From Endobacterium cereale (lineage in GTDB: Bacteria > Pseudomonadota > Alphaproteobacteria > Rhizobiales > Rhizobiaceae), in NCBI RefSeq assembly GCF_009617585.1, contig NZ_WIXI01000048.1, positions 1 through 64,000 on the forward strand: a stretch of DNA of 64,000 nucleotides, in the 5' to 3' direction. Below the pieces are notes generated by a model. That model was not told the origin of the DNA. It saw only the letters and a list, made by a program, of their open reading frames with translations, and did not search any database. Each line of letters starts with the position of its first letter. Position 1 is the first letter of the stretch. This document shows, piece after piece, positions 18,123 through 26,451 of this stretch. Made by a program: the position numbers and the translations under genes.

Positions 18123-19313
18123 ATGCGTTACACTGCCTCGGCCAAGTTGTTTGCGGCCGGAACTGCCCTGTTTGCTTTTTCCTCCCCGGCGCTGGCGCTG
18201 GATGGCAATGATCTCGTCAAGAAACTCAATGCCGCCCTCAATGCCCAGAACGGCATGGGTATCGTTGCCGGCTCGATTACCGTGGACGGATCCGACGTGA
18301 CCCTGGCCGACAGCCGGTTCGAAATGGGCAATGGCCAGGAAAGCCTGCCGCTGGGCACGATCGAACTGGAAGGCGTTGAGGAAGACGCTGGCGCCTATAC
18401 CGTCGAAACCATGTCCTTCGACAACATCGACTTTGCCAAGGACGGCATCGCCATCACCGCACAGGACCTGTCCGTTTCCGGCATGCGCATTCCAGCCGAT
18501 CCAAACGGTGATACTCTCGACGCGCTGATGTTCTACGAAGAAGCCACCGCGGGCGCGATGGAAGTGAAGTTCGACGGCAAGACCGCTGCGTCCATCGGTT
18601 CTTCCAAAATGACCAGCGAACTCTCCGACGACAAGAAGTCGATGAAGTTCGATGTGCGCGTTGCGGATATCAAGGCAGATCTCAGCACCATAGAAGAGCC
18701 GCAGGCACGCCAGACCGTTGCCGATCTCGGCATCAGCGACATCAGCGGCAATATCAGCATGGTCGGCAGCTGGGATGTTGTGCCGGGCACTCTTGCAATT
18801 GAAGAATATGCCTTCGATTTCGGCAATATTGGCCGCTTGAACATGGCCTTCAGCCTGTCGGGTTACACGTTGGACTTTCTGCGTTCGCTCAATGAAGCAG
18901 CAAAGAAGGCTGAAGCCAACGCCAATGACGAACAGGCACAGCAGGCCGCGGGTCTTGCCATGCTCGGACTGATCCAGCAGCTCAGCTTCAACAGCGCCGA
19001 AATCCGTTTCGATGACGATGGCATCACCACCAAGGCACTCGATGTCACCGCCAAGAAGCAGGGCACGACCGGCGACCAGCTGGCACAGATGATCAAGGCC
19101 ATGGCGCCGATGATGCTGGCCCAGTACAACATGCCGGAACTGCAGAAGTCGCTCACCGATGCGCTCAACGCCTATCTCGACGATCCGGGCAGCTTCACGA
19201 TCAGCGCCAAGCCGGAAAAGTCCGTTGCGGTCCCAACAATCATGGGCGCCGCCATGGCAGCTCCGAACACGATCCCGCAGATTCTCGGCGTCAACGTGAC
19301 CGCCAACGACTAA
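18123..19313 (+). CDS. Hypothetical secreted protein
   Basis: A 396-residue exported protein. The signal peptide is MRYTASAKLFAAGTALFAFSSPALA, shown here only by its span, residues 1-25. The mature part is acidic, repetitive and beta-rich (for example ITVDGSDVTLADSRFEMG and DNIDFAKDGIAITAQDLSVSG), suggesting a beta-helix or a lipid-transfer-like fold. A helical, Gln/Ala-rich stretch lies at about 260-290. I do not recognise a named family, although similar proteins are common in rhizobia. The ribosome site is good (gaggag). It is a single-gene unit with its own terminator. Confidence 0.65.
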   Translation: MRYTASAKLFAAGTALFAFSSPALALDGNDLVKKLNAALNAQNGMGIVAGSITVDGSDVTLADSRFEMGNGQESLPLGTIELEGVEEDAGAYTVETMSFDNIDFAKDGIAITAQDLSVSGMRIPADPNGDTLDALMFYEEATAGAMEVKFDGKTAASIGSSKMTSELSDDKKSMKFDVRVADIKADLSTIEEPQARQTVADLGISDISGNISMVGSWDVVPGTLAIEEYAFDFGNIGRLNMAFSLSGYTLDFLRSLNEAAKKAEANANDEQAQQAAGLAMLGLIQQLSFNSAEIRFDDDGITTKALDVTAKKQGTTGDQLAQMIKAMAPMMLAQYNMPELQKSLTDALNAYLDDPGSFTISAKPEKSVAVPTIMGAAMAAPNTIPQILGVNVTAND

Positions 19314-19340
19314 GCTTCTGGTTTCATAGACCAATTGAAG

Positions 19341-19367
19341 AGCCCGGCAGGTGACTGCCGGGCTTTT
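19341..19367 (+). terminator. Terminator after the secreted-protein gene
   Basis: A perfect 10-bp stem (agcccggcag / ctgccgggct) with loop gtga, followed by tttt. It also faces the end of the convergent SulP gene. Confidence 0.85.
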
Positions 19368-19372
19368 GCGTT

Positions 19373-20890
19373 TCAGTGAGCCGCCGATGCGCTGAAAGAT
19401 GCATGTTCCTTGTCGTGCAGCGCAAAACGGTCGATCATGCCGGCACTTGCCTCGTTGACGCCGACGACATCCACATCAACACCGCGATGGCGGAATTTCA
19501 GCACGACCTGATCGAGCGCTCCGACGGCGGAAATATCCCACAGATGTGCGCGTGTGACATCAATGACGATACGCTCAGGCGTCTCCGTGAAATCGAAACC
19601 GCCGACAAAGGCTTGCGCCGAGGCGAAAAAGATTTCCCCTTCGACCCGATAGGTGCGCAGCTTGCCGTCTTCGGAAAGTTCTGAGGAGACACGGAACATG
19701 CGCGCCACCTTTCCGGCAAAAAACACGCCCGACAGGAGCACGCCGACGATGACACCCTTCGACAGGTCATGTGTGGCAAGCACTACGGCGACAGTCGCCA
19801 GCATAACGATGGAAGACGTGCCGGGGTGCCGCTTCAGGTCGATGATCGATTTCCATGAAAACGTGTTGACCGACACCATGATCATCACCGCCACCAGCGC
19901 CGCGACCGGCACGACACGCAGGATATCATCCAGCACCAGAAGCAGGATGAGCAGGAAGGCGCCGGCGACGAAGGTGGAAAGACGTCCACGCCCGCCGGAC
20001 GAAACGTTGATGACCGACTGGCCGATCATGGCGCAGCCGCCCATGCCGCCGAACATGGCCGAAACGATATTGCCTGCGCCCTGACCGAAACATTCGCGGG
20101 TTTTGCTGCTCGTCGTATCCGTCATGTCGTCAACGATCTGGGCCGTCAGCAGCGATTCCAGCAGACCAACGGCGGCGAGAGCCAGCGAATACGGAAAGAT
20201 GATTTTCAGCGTTTCGAAGGTAAAAGGCACCATCGGGAAGGCAAAACCCGGCAGCGATGTCGGCATGGCACCGAGATCGGCGACTGTCTTCACTTCCACG
20301 CCGAAGAGGAGGACCCCGATGGTGACGACCGCAATGGCGACCAGCGGCGATGGCACGGCCTTGGTGACGTAAGGGAAGAGATAGATGATTGCGAGACCGA
20401 CGGCGATCAGCGCGTAGGTGATATGCGGGACGTTGGTCAGTTCCGGCAGCTGCGCCATGAAAATGAGGATAGCGAGCGCATTGACGAAACCGGTCATCAC
20501 CGACTTCGAGACGTAACGCATCAGGCGGCCGAGTTTCAGAAGCCCCGCGATGATCTGCAACACACCCATCAGGATGGTGGCGGCGAATAGGTACTGGATG
20601 CCGTGATCGCGCACCAGCGGCGCCATCAGAACGGCGGTGGCGGCGGTTGCGGCCGAAATCATTGCCGGACGGCCGCCGCAAATGGCGGTGACGCAGGCGA
20701 TCAGCACCGAGGCGAAGAGCCCGACGGCGGGATCGACACCGGCGATGACCGAAAAGCCGACGGCTTCCGGGATAAGTGCCAGTGCGACGACGATGCCGGA
20801 AAGAATATCGCCACGAATGTTGGAGAACCATTCACGACGGTAGGTGGTTAAAGAGATCATGGGTTGGATTTTTCGCAAAAGGGAGCGCAT
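19373..20890 (-). CDS. SulP family inorganic anion (sulfate) transporter
   Basis: A 505-residue inner-membrane permease. The Sulfate_transp domain (about residues 15-395) has 10-12 helices and the family signature around DILSGIVVALALIPEAVGFS. A C-terminal STAS domain follows at about 405-495 (YRVEGEIFFASAQAF, IDVTRAHLWDISAVGAL). It probably imports sulfate or another small anion such as bicarbonate. An alternative start at residue 11 (20860) exists; neither has a strong ribosome site. A structured RNA leader with its own promoter precedes it, which points to sulfate import and RNA-level control. Confidence 0.9.
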   Translation of the reverse strand: MRSLLRKIQPMISLTTYRREWFSNIRGDILSGIVVALALIPEAVGFSVIAGVDPAVGLFASVLIACVTAICGGRPAMISAATAATAVLMAPLVRDHGIQYLFAATILMGVLQIIAGLLKLGRLMRYVSKSVMTGFVNALAILIFMAQLPELTNVPHITYALIAVGLAIIYLFPYVTKAVPSPLVAIAVVTIGVLLFGVEVKTVADLGAMPTSLPGFAFPMVPFTFETLKIIFPYSLALAAVGLLESLLTAQIVDDMTDTTSSKTRECFGQGAGNIVSAMFGGMGGCAMIGQSVINVSSGGRGRLSTFVAGAFLLILLLVLDDILRVVPVAALVAVMIMVSVNTFSWKSIIDLKRHPGTSSIVMLATVAVVLATHDLSKGVIVGVLLSGVFFAGKVARMFRVSSELSEDGKLRTYRVEGEIFFASAQAFVGGFDFTETPERIVIDVTRAHLWDISAVGALDQVVLKFRHRGVDVDVVGVNEASAGMIDRFALHDKEHASFSASAAH

Positions 20891-20949
20891 CCGCCGGGAG
20901 GATATCCTGGTGTGACTTATGTCTTGGATTAGGCTGATGCTTTGCGTTG

Positions 20950-20997
20950 TCCGGCGGATCGGCGGCCGGAAGAGCCACCCGGGAGTCTCACCCGAGT
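20950..20997 (-). ncRNA. Candidate structured leader RNA (sul1-like) of the SulP gene
   Basis: On the minus strand, two stable hairpins lie in tandem about 60-110 bases upstream of the SulP start. Hairpin 1 pairs actcggg with cccgggt (20977-20997) around loop tgagact. Hairpin 2 pairs tccggc with gccgga (20950-20970). They are joined by ggctct. From memory, a conserved alphaproteobacterial motif called sul1 occurs upstream of sulfate transporter genes; the location fits, but I cannot confirm the consensus. A fitting promoter lies just upstream. Confidence 0.5.
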
Positions 20998-21012
20998 CCT
21001 TGTGATGAAGGA

Positions 21013-21041
21013 GCTATATCGGCGAACTGGGCAAATGCCAA
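21013..21041 (-). promoter_or_regulatory. Predicted sigma-70 promoter of the SulP leader
   Basis: On the minus strand, ttggca (-35) and tatagc (-10) are separated by 17 bases. The predicted start site lies just before the two-hairpin leader. Confidence 0.5.
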
Positions 21042-21111
21042 GTGCGGGATTTAGCTCTTGAGGCGGAAGGGTTTGCGGATAAGCTGTGGTGGGGCTTTTG
21101 GGGATGGGTTG

Positions 21112-21344
21112 ATGGATGACCGAAGCAAGCTGGTGAATAACGAGCGGCCGAAGCTGCTGGCGACGTTTATGAATGGGATCGCAATCGCGATGTTCGCCGT
21201 CGGACGGATAGCCCCAATGATGACGAATTTTTACGGGCCTACCGGCGTAAGCGTGCCGTCGTGCTTACAAGTACAGTTTGTATTCTAGCGGCATTCATCT
21301 TACATTACTGGGGAAGTTTGCTTCTCAGAAAGCTCGTACCATGA
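21112..21344 (+). pseudogene. Frameshifted small membrane protein gene
   Basis: The ATG at 21112 opens a frame (VNNERPKLLATFMNGIAIAM) resembling the N-terminus of small rhizobial two-helix membrane proteins, but it soon drifts into an unlikely tail. A second frame then carries a good continuation: DEFLRAYRRKRAVVL, then a membrane helix (VCILAAFILHYWGSLLL) ending RKLVP at TGA 21342-21344. That stop overlaps the ATG of the next small gene (ATGA), which argues that the second frame is the true end. I read this as one gene broken by a frameshift around 21190-21230; a sequencing error is also possible. Confidence 0.45.
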
Positions 21345-21454
21345 CCGTGTGGCAAATCGCTTCGATGCTTTTGGTGCCGGTGTCCGGCTTGCTGTTCGTG
21401 GCAGTGGCGTTGTATATCGTCAATCGCAAATTCGGCCCCGGCTATCGGGACTGA
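21341..21454 (+). CDS. Tiny membrane protein (37 aa)
   Basis: A 37-residue protein that is almost entirely one membrane helix (about residues 5-28, MLLVPVSGLLFVAVALYIV) followed by NRKFGPGYRD. Its ATG overlaps the stop of the preceding broken gene as ATGA. It resembles the next small gene in ending with a basic R-K-F-G tail. The function is unknown. Confidence 0.5.
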   Translation: MTVWQIASMLLVPVSGLLFVAVALYIVNRKFGPGYRD

Positions 21455-21474
21455 TCGCCGCTTAAGCAGGCCAC

Positions 21475-21573
21475 ATGACCGATATCGACTTCTTCCTGCT
21501 TCCGTTGCCATCGATTGGCAAGGTGATCTTTTGCCTTATTTTACTTTATTGGTGGCACCGCAAATTCGGCTGA
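21475..21573 (+). CDS. Tiny membrane protein (32 aa)
   Basis: A 32-residue protein with a short acidic N-terminus (MTDIDFFLLP), one membrane helix (IGKVIFCLILLYWW) and a C-terminal HRKFG. It follows the 37-residue protein by 20 bases and shares its RKFG ending, so the two may be related or act together. The function is unknown. Confidence 0.45.
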   Translation: MTDIDFFLLPLPSIGKVIFCLILLYWWHRKFG

Positions 21574-21592
21574 TCGATCGCCAGACGTGGAA

Positions 21593-21624
21593 AAGGCCGG
21601 AATCGCTGAGACGATCCCGACCTT
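21593..21624. terminator. Imperfect terminator hairpin between convergent units
   Basis: aaggccggaatcg pairs with cgatcccgacctt at 11 of 13 positions, followed by cttctt on the plus strand and preceded by aaaa for the minus strand. It closes the small-protein cluster and probably the DUF1236 gene as well. Confidence 0.55.
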
Positions 21625-21651
21625 CTTCTTCAATTCTGACCTGCTGTCAGA

Positions 21652-21987
21652 TCATTCCAGAACCTGGATGACCGTGTGGGTCTGCGGATCGACGATTACG
21701 CGGCGCTCATTGACGATCGTATAGCCGTAATCGCTATAACCTTCGACAGGGCGAACCTGAACGCTTTCAGGCAGAACACGACCGACAAGCACATCGCCTT
21801 CATATGGGATCGAGTCCATCGGCTCCTGCTCCATCACATAGGTGCGGACCTCGCCGGGCAGGACGCGGGTGGTCGATTGCGTCACGACCGGATCAGCCGG
21901 TTGCTCGATGATGACGGTGCTCTGTGCATAGGCCGAAGCCGAAAGAGCGAGAAATGCTGCGGTGGCAGCCATCGTAAACTTACGCAT
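21652..21987 (-). CDS. DUF1236 domain protein, exported
   Basis: A 111-residue exported protein. The signal peptide (MRKFTMAATAAFLALSASAYA, cut before QSTVII) precedes a short Pro/Thr-rich stretch. The DUF1236 pattern then follows: LVGRVLPESVQVRPVEGY and a C-terminal strand pair ending RRVIVDPQTHTVIQVLE. Such proteins are common periplasmic proteins of rhizobia with unknown function. The ribosome site is good (gggaga). Promoter elements would lie in the 115 bases up to the chemoreceptor terminator. Confidence 0.85.
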   Translation of the reverse strand: MRKFTMAATAAFLALSASAYAQSTVIIEQPADPVVTQSTTRVLPGEVRTYVMEQEPMDSIPYEGDVLVGRVLPESVQVRPVEGYSDYGYTIVNERRVIVDPQTHTVIQVLE

Positions 21988-22103
21988 ATTGCTTCTCCCT
22001 TGAGCGAATTGCTGGGGTAGAAACACGCTTGGGTTAAGATGGTTCCGCTTTTTCACCTGCCCCATTTGGACAAATATCAAGGCAGAAGTGCCACAATACA
22101 AAA

Positions 22104-22132
22104 GAGCCGCCCGGTTTACTTGCGGGCGGCTC
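22104..22132. terminator. Terminator of the chemoreceptor gene
   Basis: A perfect 9-bp stem (gagccgccc / gggcggctc) with an 11-base loop, flanked by aaaa on the minus-strand exit side and by tttt further right. It is placed just past the stop of the minus-strand chemoreceptor. Confidence 0.7.
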
Positions 22133-22155
22133 CGTTCTTTTTAAGAGGGCTGCGT

Positions 22156-24264
22156 TCAGGCCGCGCGGCTGTTGCGGAACTCCTGCACCTCGCCATCCGC
22201 CAGCGTGAACATGCCGACCAGATCGCGCAGGCGCTGGGCCTCGCTCATAAGAAGTGCGCTGGCCGCATTGTTCTCTTCCACCATCGCGGCGTTGTGCTGG
22301 GTGTTCTGGTCAAGCAGGTTGACGGCGGTGTTGATCTCGCCCAGGCCGACAGACTGTTCACGGGCGGAAATCGCAATCGCCTCGACCTCCACATTGATGG
22401 CCTCAACCCGGCTGCCGATACCGGTGAGTGCCTCGCCGGTCTCACGCACAGAACGCACGCCGTCCTTCACTTCCACGCCGGAGACGCGGATCAGCTCCTT
22501 GATCTCGCGCGCGGCATCGGCGGAACGGCCGGCAAGCGAGCGCACTTCCTGCGCGACGACGGCGAAACCACGACCGGCCTCCCCTGCCCGTGCCGCCTCG
22601 ACACCAGCATTGAGCGCCAGCAGGTTGGTCTGGAAGGCGATCTCATCCATGACGCCGAGAATGCCGGCGATGCGCGAAGACGAGGCTTCGATGCGGCCCA
22701 TGGCCTCCAGTGCGCCGTTGACGAGGATACGGGTCTGGCCGGCAGAGACATTGGCCTCACCGGCCATGCGGTTGGCATCCTGCGAACGTTTCGAGGAATT
22801 GCGGACATTGGCGGTGATCTGTTCCAGCGCCGACGCCGTTTCTTCCAGCGAGGCCGCCTGCTGTTCGGTGCGGCTGGAAAGATCATTTGCGCTGCCGGCG
22901 ATTTCACGGCTTCCGCCATCAATCGCGTGGGCCGCATGGGCGATCGACGCCATCACTTCGCCGAGACGGGCCACGGTCTGGTTGAGATCGCCGCGCAGGT
23001 TTTCAAAGTCGGGCGCAAAAGGTTCGCTCAGCTCGAAGGCAAGATCGCCACTAGCGAGACGGCGCAGGCCTTCCGCCAGACCTTCGGTCGCCTGCATCAG
23101 GCGGACACGCGCCTCGGCTTCTGCCTGACGCTGCAGGTGAAGACGTTCGCCCTCGGCATTGGCACGCGCTTCGGCAGCCTCTTCCTCCAGACGACGATTG
23201 GCAATGGCGGCTTCGCGAAACGTATCGAGCGCGCCGGCCATGGCGCCGAATTCGTTGCGACAGTTGAGCGATGGAATGGTGAGATCCGTCTGGCCACCGG
23301 CGAGTTCACGCATGGCGGCAGTCATGGCAACGACCGGGCGGGTGATGGAACGGCCGATCAGCCAGACGCCAAGGCCGAGCGCGATGATGGCGGCAAGGAC
23401 GAGACCAGCGGCAATCATCAGGTTACGCTGAGCAACGCTGGCGTTTTCGGCGAGCGTCGCATCGCGCTTGGCTTCATAGGCGGCGCTGACGGCTTGAACC
23501 TGCGGCTCCAGCGCCTGATAGGCGGCGGACACATCCTTCTGGCTCTGCGCTTCCGTCAGGCTTGCTTCCGCATAAAAACGGAAAGCCGAACGGTAAACTT
23601 CCAGCGCGTCCATGACGCGGCTGCGCTGTGCACCGGGGCGAAAGGCTTCCTTGATCAGCGCGGCGAAGGTTTCGGCCTCGGCGGCGTGCTTTTCCAGATA
23701 GGAAGCGTCACCGCGCAGCATGAAATCCTTCTCATGGCGGCGCAGCATCAGCATGCTGGCGCGAATGCCGGCTTCCTCGACCGCTTCGAGGCGGTTCTCG
23801 ATCGAATGCACGGCCGAGCGCATGGCGCCCTGCAGGCCGCTGTTCTGGTCAAGGCCAAGCTCCTGATCGTTCTTCACCAGCGTGGCAAAGGCGGCTTCAT
23901 AGGTCACAAGCCCCTTGCCCAGTTGATCGAGTTGACCGGCAAGTTCCGGGCTTGCCCCAGTCTGCAAACCGGCAAGAGCGGTGCGGATATCCGCGATCGC
24001 AGCCTGGAATTTTTCGGTCGCGGCCATGTCCTTATGCAGCAGGAAATACTGTTCCCACAACAGGCTGTCACGTACGCTGGCCGACATGCCCGCCACTTCG
24101 GCCTGACGCTGCGACAGTGCATCGGCCGTCGTTCTATAACCTGCCTCGATCTGGCGCTGGCCCAGAAAAATGGCGGCGATGGCGATGATGCCTGCAAAAG
24201 CCAATACGGCCAGAAGCATTACGCGATGGGAAATCCGAAGATTTGAAAAGAACGACAAGAGCAA
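22156..24264 (-). CDS. Methyl-accepting chemotaxis protein with HBM-like sensor domain
   Basis: A 702-residue chemoreceptor. Its parts, in order, are: membrane helix 1 (about 15-36); a periplasmic all-helical sensor of about 245 residues with the RRHEKDFMLRGD segment typical of helical bimodular (HBM) domains; membrane helix 2 (about 287-308); a HAMP domain; a second HAMP-like stretch; and the signalling domain with the conserved hairpin tip MDEIAFQTNLLALNAGVEAA. HBM receptors known so far sense organic acids such as TCA intermediates. No CheR-binding pentapeptide is evident at the C-terminus. It is a single gene, away from any che cluster. Confidence 0.92.
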   Translation of the reverse strand: MLLSFFSNLRISHRVMLLAVLAFAGIIAIAAIFLGQRQIEAGYRTTADALSQRQAEVAGMSASVRDSLLWEQYFLLHKDMAATEKFQAAIADIRTALAGLQTGASPELAGQLDQLGKGLVTYEAAFATLVKNDQELGLDQNSGLQGAMRSAVHSIENRLEAVEEAGIRASMLMLRRHEKDFMLRGDASYLEKHAAEAETFAALIKEAFRPGAQRSRVMDALEVYRSAFRFYAEASLTEAQSQKDVSAAYQALEPQVQAVSAAYEAKRDATLAENASVAQRNLMIAAGLVLAAIIALGLGVWLIGRSITRPVVAMTAAMRELAGGQTDLTIPSLNCRNEFGAMAGALDTFREAAIANRRLEEEAAEARANAEGERLHLQRQAEAEARVRLMQATEGLAEGLRRLASGDLAFELSEPFAPDFENLRGDLNQTVARLGEVMASIAHAAHAIDGGSREIAGSANDLSSRTEQQAASLEETASALEQITANVRNSSKRSQDANRMAGEANVSAGQTRILVNGALEAMGRIEASSSRIAGILGVMDEIAFQTNLLALNAGVEAARAGEAGRGFAVVAQEVRSLAGRSADAAREIKELIRVSGVEVKDGVRSVRETGEALTGIGSRVEAINVEVEAIAISAREQSVGLGEINTAVNLLDQNTQHNAAMVEENNAASALLMSEAQRLRDLVGMFTLADGEVQEFRNSRAA

Positions 24265-24446
24265 AATCCCCGAGGCAACTGAACTTTGCCGGTGTTCTGA
24301 CCTGCCAGGCTTTAACGAACCTTCAAAACTGAGATGAAATTACAATGACAATTTCATGACAGTGGATAACGGGGATTGTCTATACACAAACGGCGACCCG
24401 AAGGCCGCCGCTGCAATACTTGACAGATGATCACTTTTACTGGCGA

Positions 24447-26237
24447 TCAGTCCTTTTTGACTGGCGGGATCGGGCGGATCGCCAGTTCGCGCAGCTGCGC
24501 CGGCTGGGCTTCCGAAGGCGCACCCATCAAAAGATCCTGTGCCTGCTGGTTCATCGGGAACAGCGTGATTTCGCGCAGGTTCTTCGCACCGGTCAACAAC
24601 ATGACGACGCGGTCGACGCCGGCTGCCATGCCGCCGTGCGGAGGCGCACCGTACTGGAAGGCGCGGTAGAGGCCGCCAAAGCGGTCTTCCACGTCCTGCT
24701 GGGACAGGCCGACCATCTCGAACGCCTTGACCATGACTTCCGGCAGCTGGTTACGGATCGAGCCCGAGGCGATTTCAAAGCCGTTGCAGACCATGTCGTA
24801 CTGGTAGGCCTTGATCGTCAGCGGATCCTGGTTTTCCAGTGCGTCGAGGCCACCCTGCGGCATCGAGAACGGGTTGTGGGCGAAATCGATCTTCTTGTCT
24901 TCTTCGTTATATTCGAAGAACGGGAAGTCGACGATCCAGCACAGGGCGAACTGGTCCTTGTTGGCGAGACCCAGTTCGTCGGCAGCGCGGTTACGCGCTT
25001 CGCCTGCGAACTTGTAGAACTTTTCCGGTTCGCCGGCGACGAAGAAGCAGGCATCGCCAGCTTCGAGGCCGAGCTGTGCGGCAATCGCTGCGGTGCGCTC
25101 TTCGCCGATGTTCTTGGCAAGCGGACCGGAGCCGGCAACCTTGCCCTCTTCTTCCTTCCAGAAGATGTAGCCGAGACCCGGCTGACCCTGCTGCTGTGCC
25201 CATGCGTTCATGCGGTCGCAGAATGCGCGGCTACCGCCGGTCTTGGCCGGGATCGCCCAGACTTCGACCTTCGGGCTGGACGCGATCATGCCGGCAAATA
25301 CCTTGAAGCCGGAGCCGGCAAAATGCTCGGTGACAGCCTGCATCTCGATCGGGTTACGCAGGTCCGGCTTGTCGGAGCCGTATTTGCGGATCGCGACATC
25401 GTACGGGATGCGCGGGAATTCCTTGGTGACCGGCTTGCCTTCGGCAAACTCTTCGAAGATGCCGCGCATCACCGGTTCCATCGTCTCCCAGACTTCTTCC
25501 TGGGTGACAAAGCTCATTTCGAGGTCGAGCTGGTAGAACTCGCCCGGCAGACGGTCGGCGCGCGGGTCTTCATCACGGAAGCAGGGTGCGATCTGGAAGT
25601 AGCGGTCGAAACCGGCAACCATCATCAGCTGCTTGTACTGCTGCGGCGCCTGCGGCAGGGCAAAAAATTTGCCGGGATGGATACGCGACGGCACGAGGAA
25701 GTCGCGTGCGCCTTCCGGCGAGGAAGCCGTCAGGATCGGCGTCGAATATTCGGTGAAGCCCCCCGAGGTCATTTCGCGGCGCATGGCGGCGATGATCTGG
25801 GTGCGCTTGACGATGTTCTTGTGCAGCGTTTCGCGGCGCAGGTCGAGGAAGCGGTACTTCAGGCGCACGTCTTCCGGATATTCCGGCTCGCCGAAGACCG
25901 GCAGCGGCAATTCCTTGGCAGCCGAAAGAACTTCGATTTCCTTGGCGTAAAGTTCGATCTCGCCGGTCGCCATGGTCTTGTTGACGGTCTCGTCCGAACG
26001 CGCCTTGACCACGCCGTCGATGCGGATCACCCATTCGCCACGGACGATTTCGGCCGACTTGAAGGCCGGGCTATCCGGGTCGCAGACGACCTGGGTCATG
26101 CCGTAATGGTCGCGCAGGTCGACGAACAGCACGCCGCCGTGATCTCGCACGCGATGGACCCAGCCGGAAATGCGGACATTGGAGCCGACATCCGACTTGC
26201 GGAGGGCTGCGCAGGTATGGCTACGGTAACGATGCAT
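24447..26237 (-). CDS. aspS: Aspartyl-tRNA synthetase
   Basis: A 596-residue class II aminoacyl-tRNA synthetase charging tRNA-Asp (and, in bacteria lacking AsnRS, also tRNA-Asn). Its parts, in order, are the N-terminal OB-fold anticodon-binding domain (residues 1-105, VRISGWVHRVRDHGGVLFVDLRD region), class II motif 2 around FRDEDPRADR, the bacterial GAD insertion, and motif 3 near GVDRVVMLLTG. It is full length. The closing segment (TLFPMNQQAQDLLMGAP) is typical of the bacterial enzyme. It is followed downstream, at higher coordinates, by a bestrophin gene on the same strand, which is 214 bases upstream of aspS in transcription order. Confidence 0.97.
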   Translation of the reverse strand: MHRYRSHTCAALRKSDVGSNVRISGWVHRVRDHGGVLFVDLRDHYGMTQVVCDPDSPAFKSAEIVRGEWVIRIDGVVKARSDETVNKTMATGEIELYAKEIEVLSAAKELPLPVFGEPEYPEDVRLKYRFLDLRRETLHKNIVKRTQIIAAMRREMTSGGFTEYSTPILTASSPEGARDFLVPSRIHPGKFFALPQAPQQYKQLMMVAGFDRYFQIAPCFRDEDPRADRLPGEFYQLDLEMSFVTQEEVWETMEPVMRGIFEEFAEGKPVTKEFPRIPYDVAIRKYGSDKPDLRNPIEMQAVTEHFAGSGFKVFAGMIASSPKVEVWAIPAKTGGSRAFCDRMNAWAQQQGQPGLGYIFWKEEEGKVAGSGPLAKNIGEERTAAIAAQLGLEAGDACFFVAGEPEKFYKFAGEARNRAADELGLANKDQFALCWIVDFPFFEYNEEDKKIDFAHNPFSMPQGGLDALENQDPLTIKAYQYDMVCNGFEIASGSIRNQLPEVMVKAFEMVGLSQQDVEDRFGGLYRAFQYGAPPHGGMAAGVDRVVMLLTGAKNLREITLFPMNQQAQDLLMGAPSEAQPAQLRELAIRPIPPVKKD

Positions 26238-26451
26238 GTCTTTTATCCTGGACTGATGCTTGGAAACGGCCTGTTGCGGGCGCGCGAAGCAGCCCGGCCG
26301 AAATCATGGAAAATCGGCGCGAAAAGCGCATGGGCAGGCCGATTTGTCAAGGGTTGCGGCCCCAGTGAGGCAGCTTGGCCAGTGGTTGTTGCGACCGGAG
26401 GCGCGATATGGACAGGCATGGTGTGCCCTTGCCTGTCCGGCATCTGCGTTT

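Noticed and set aside
22039..24246. A 735-codon open frame on the plus strand
   Set aside because: It is antisense to the chemoreceptor gene. It has no family resemblance and low-complexity His/Arg/Gly content, so it is a by-product of GC-rich codon use.
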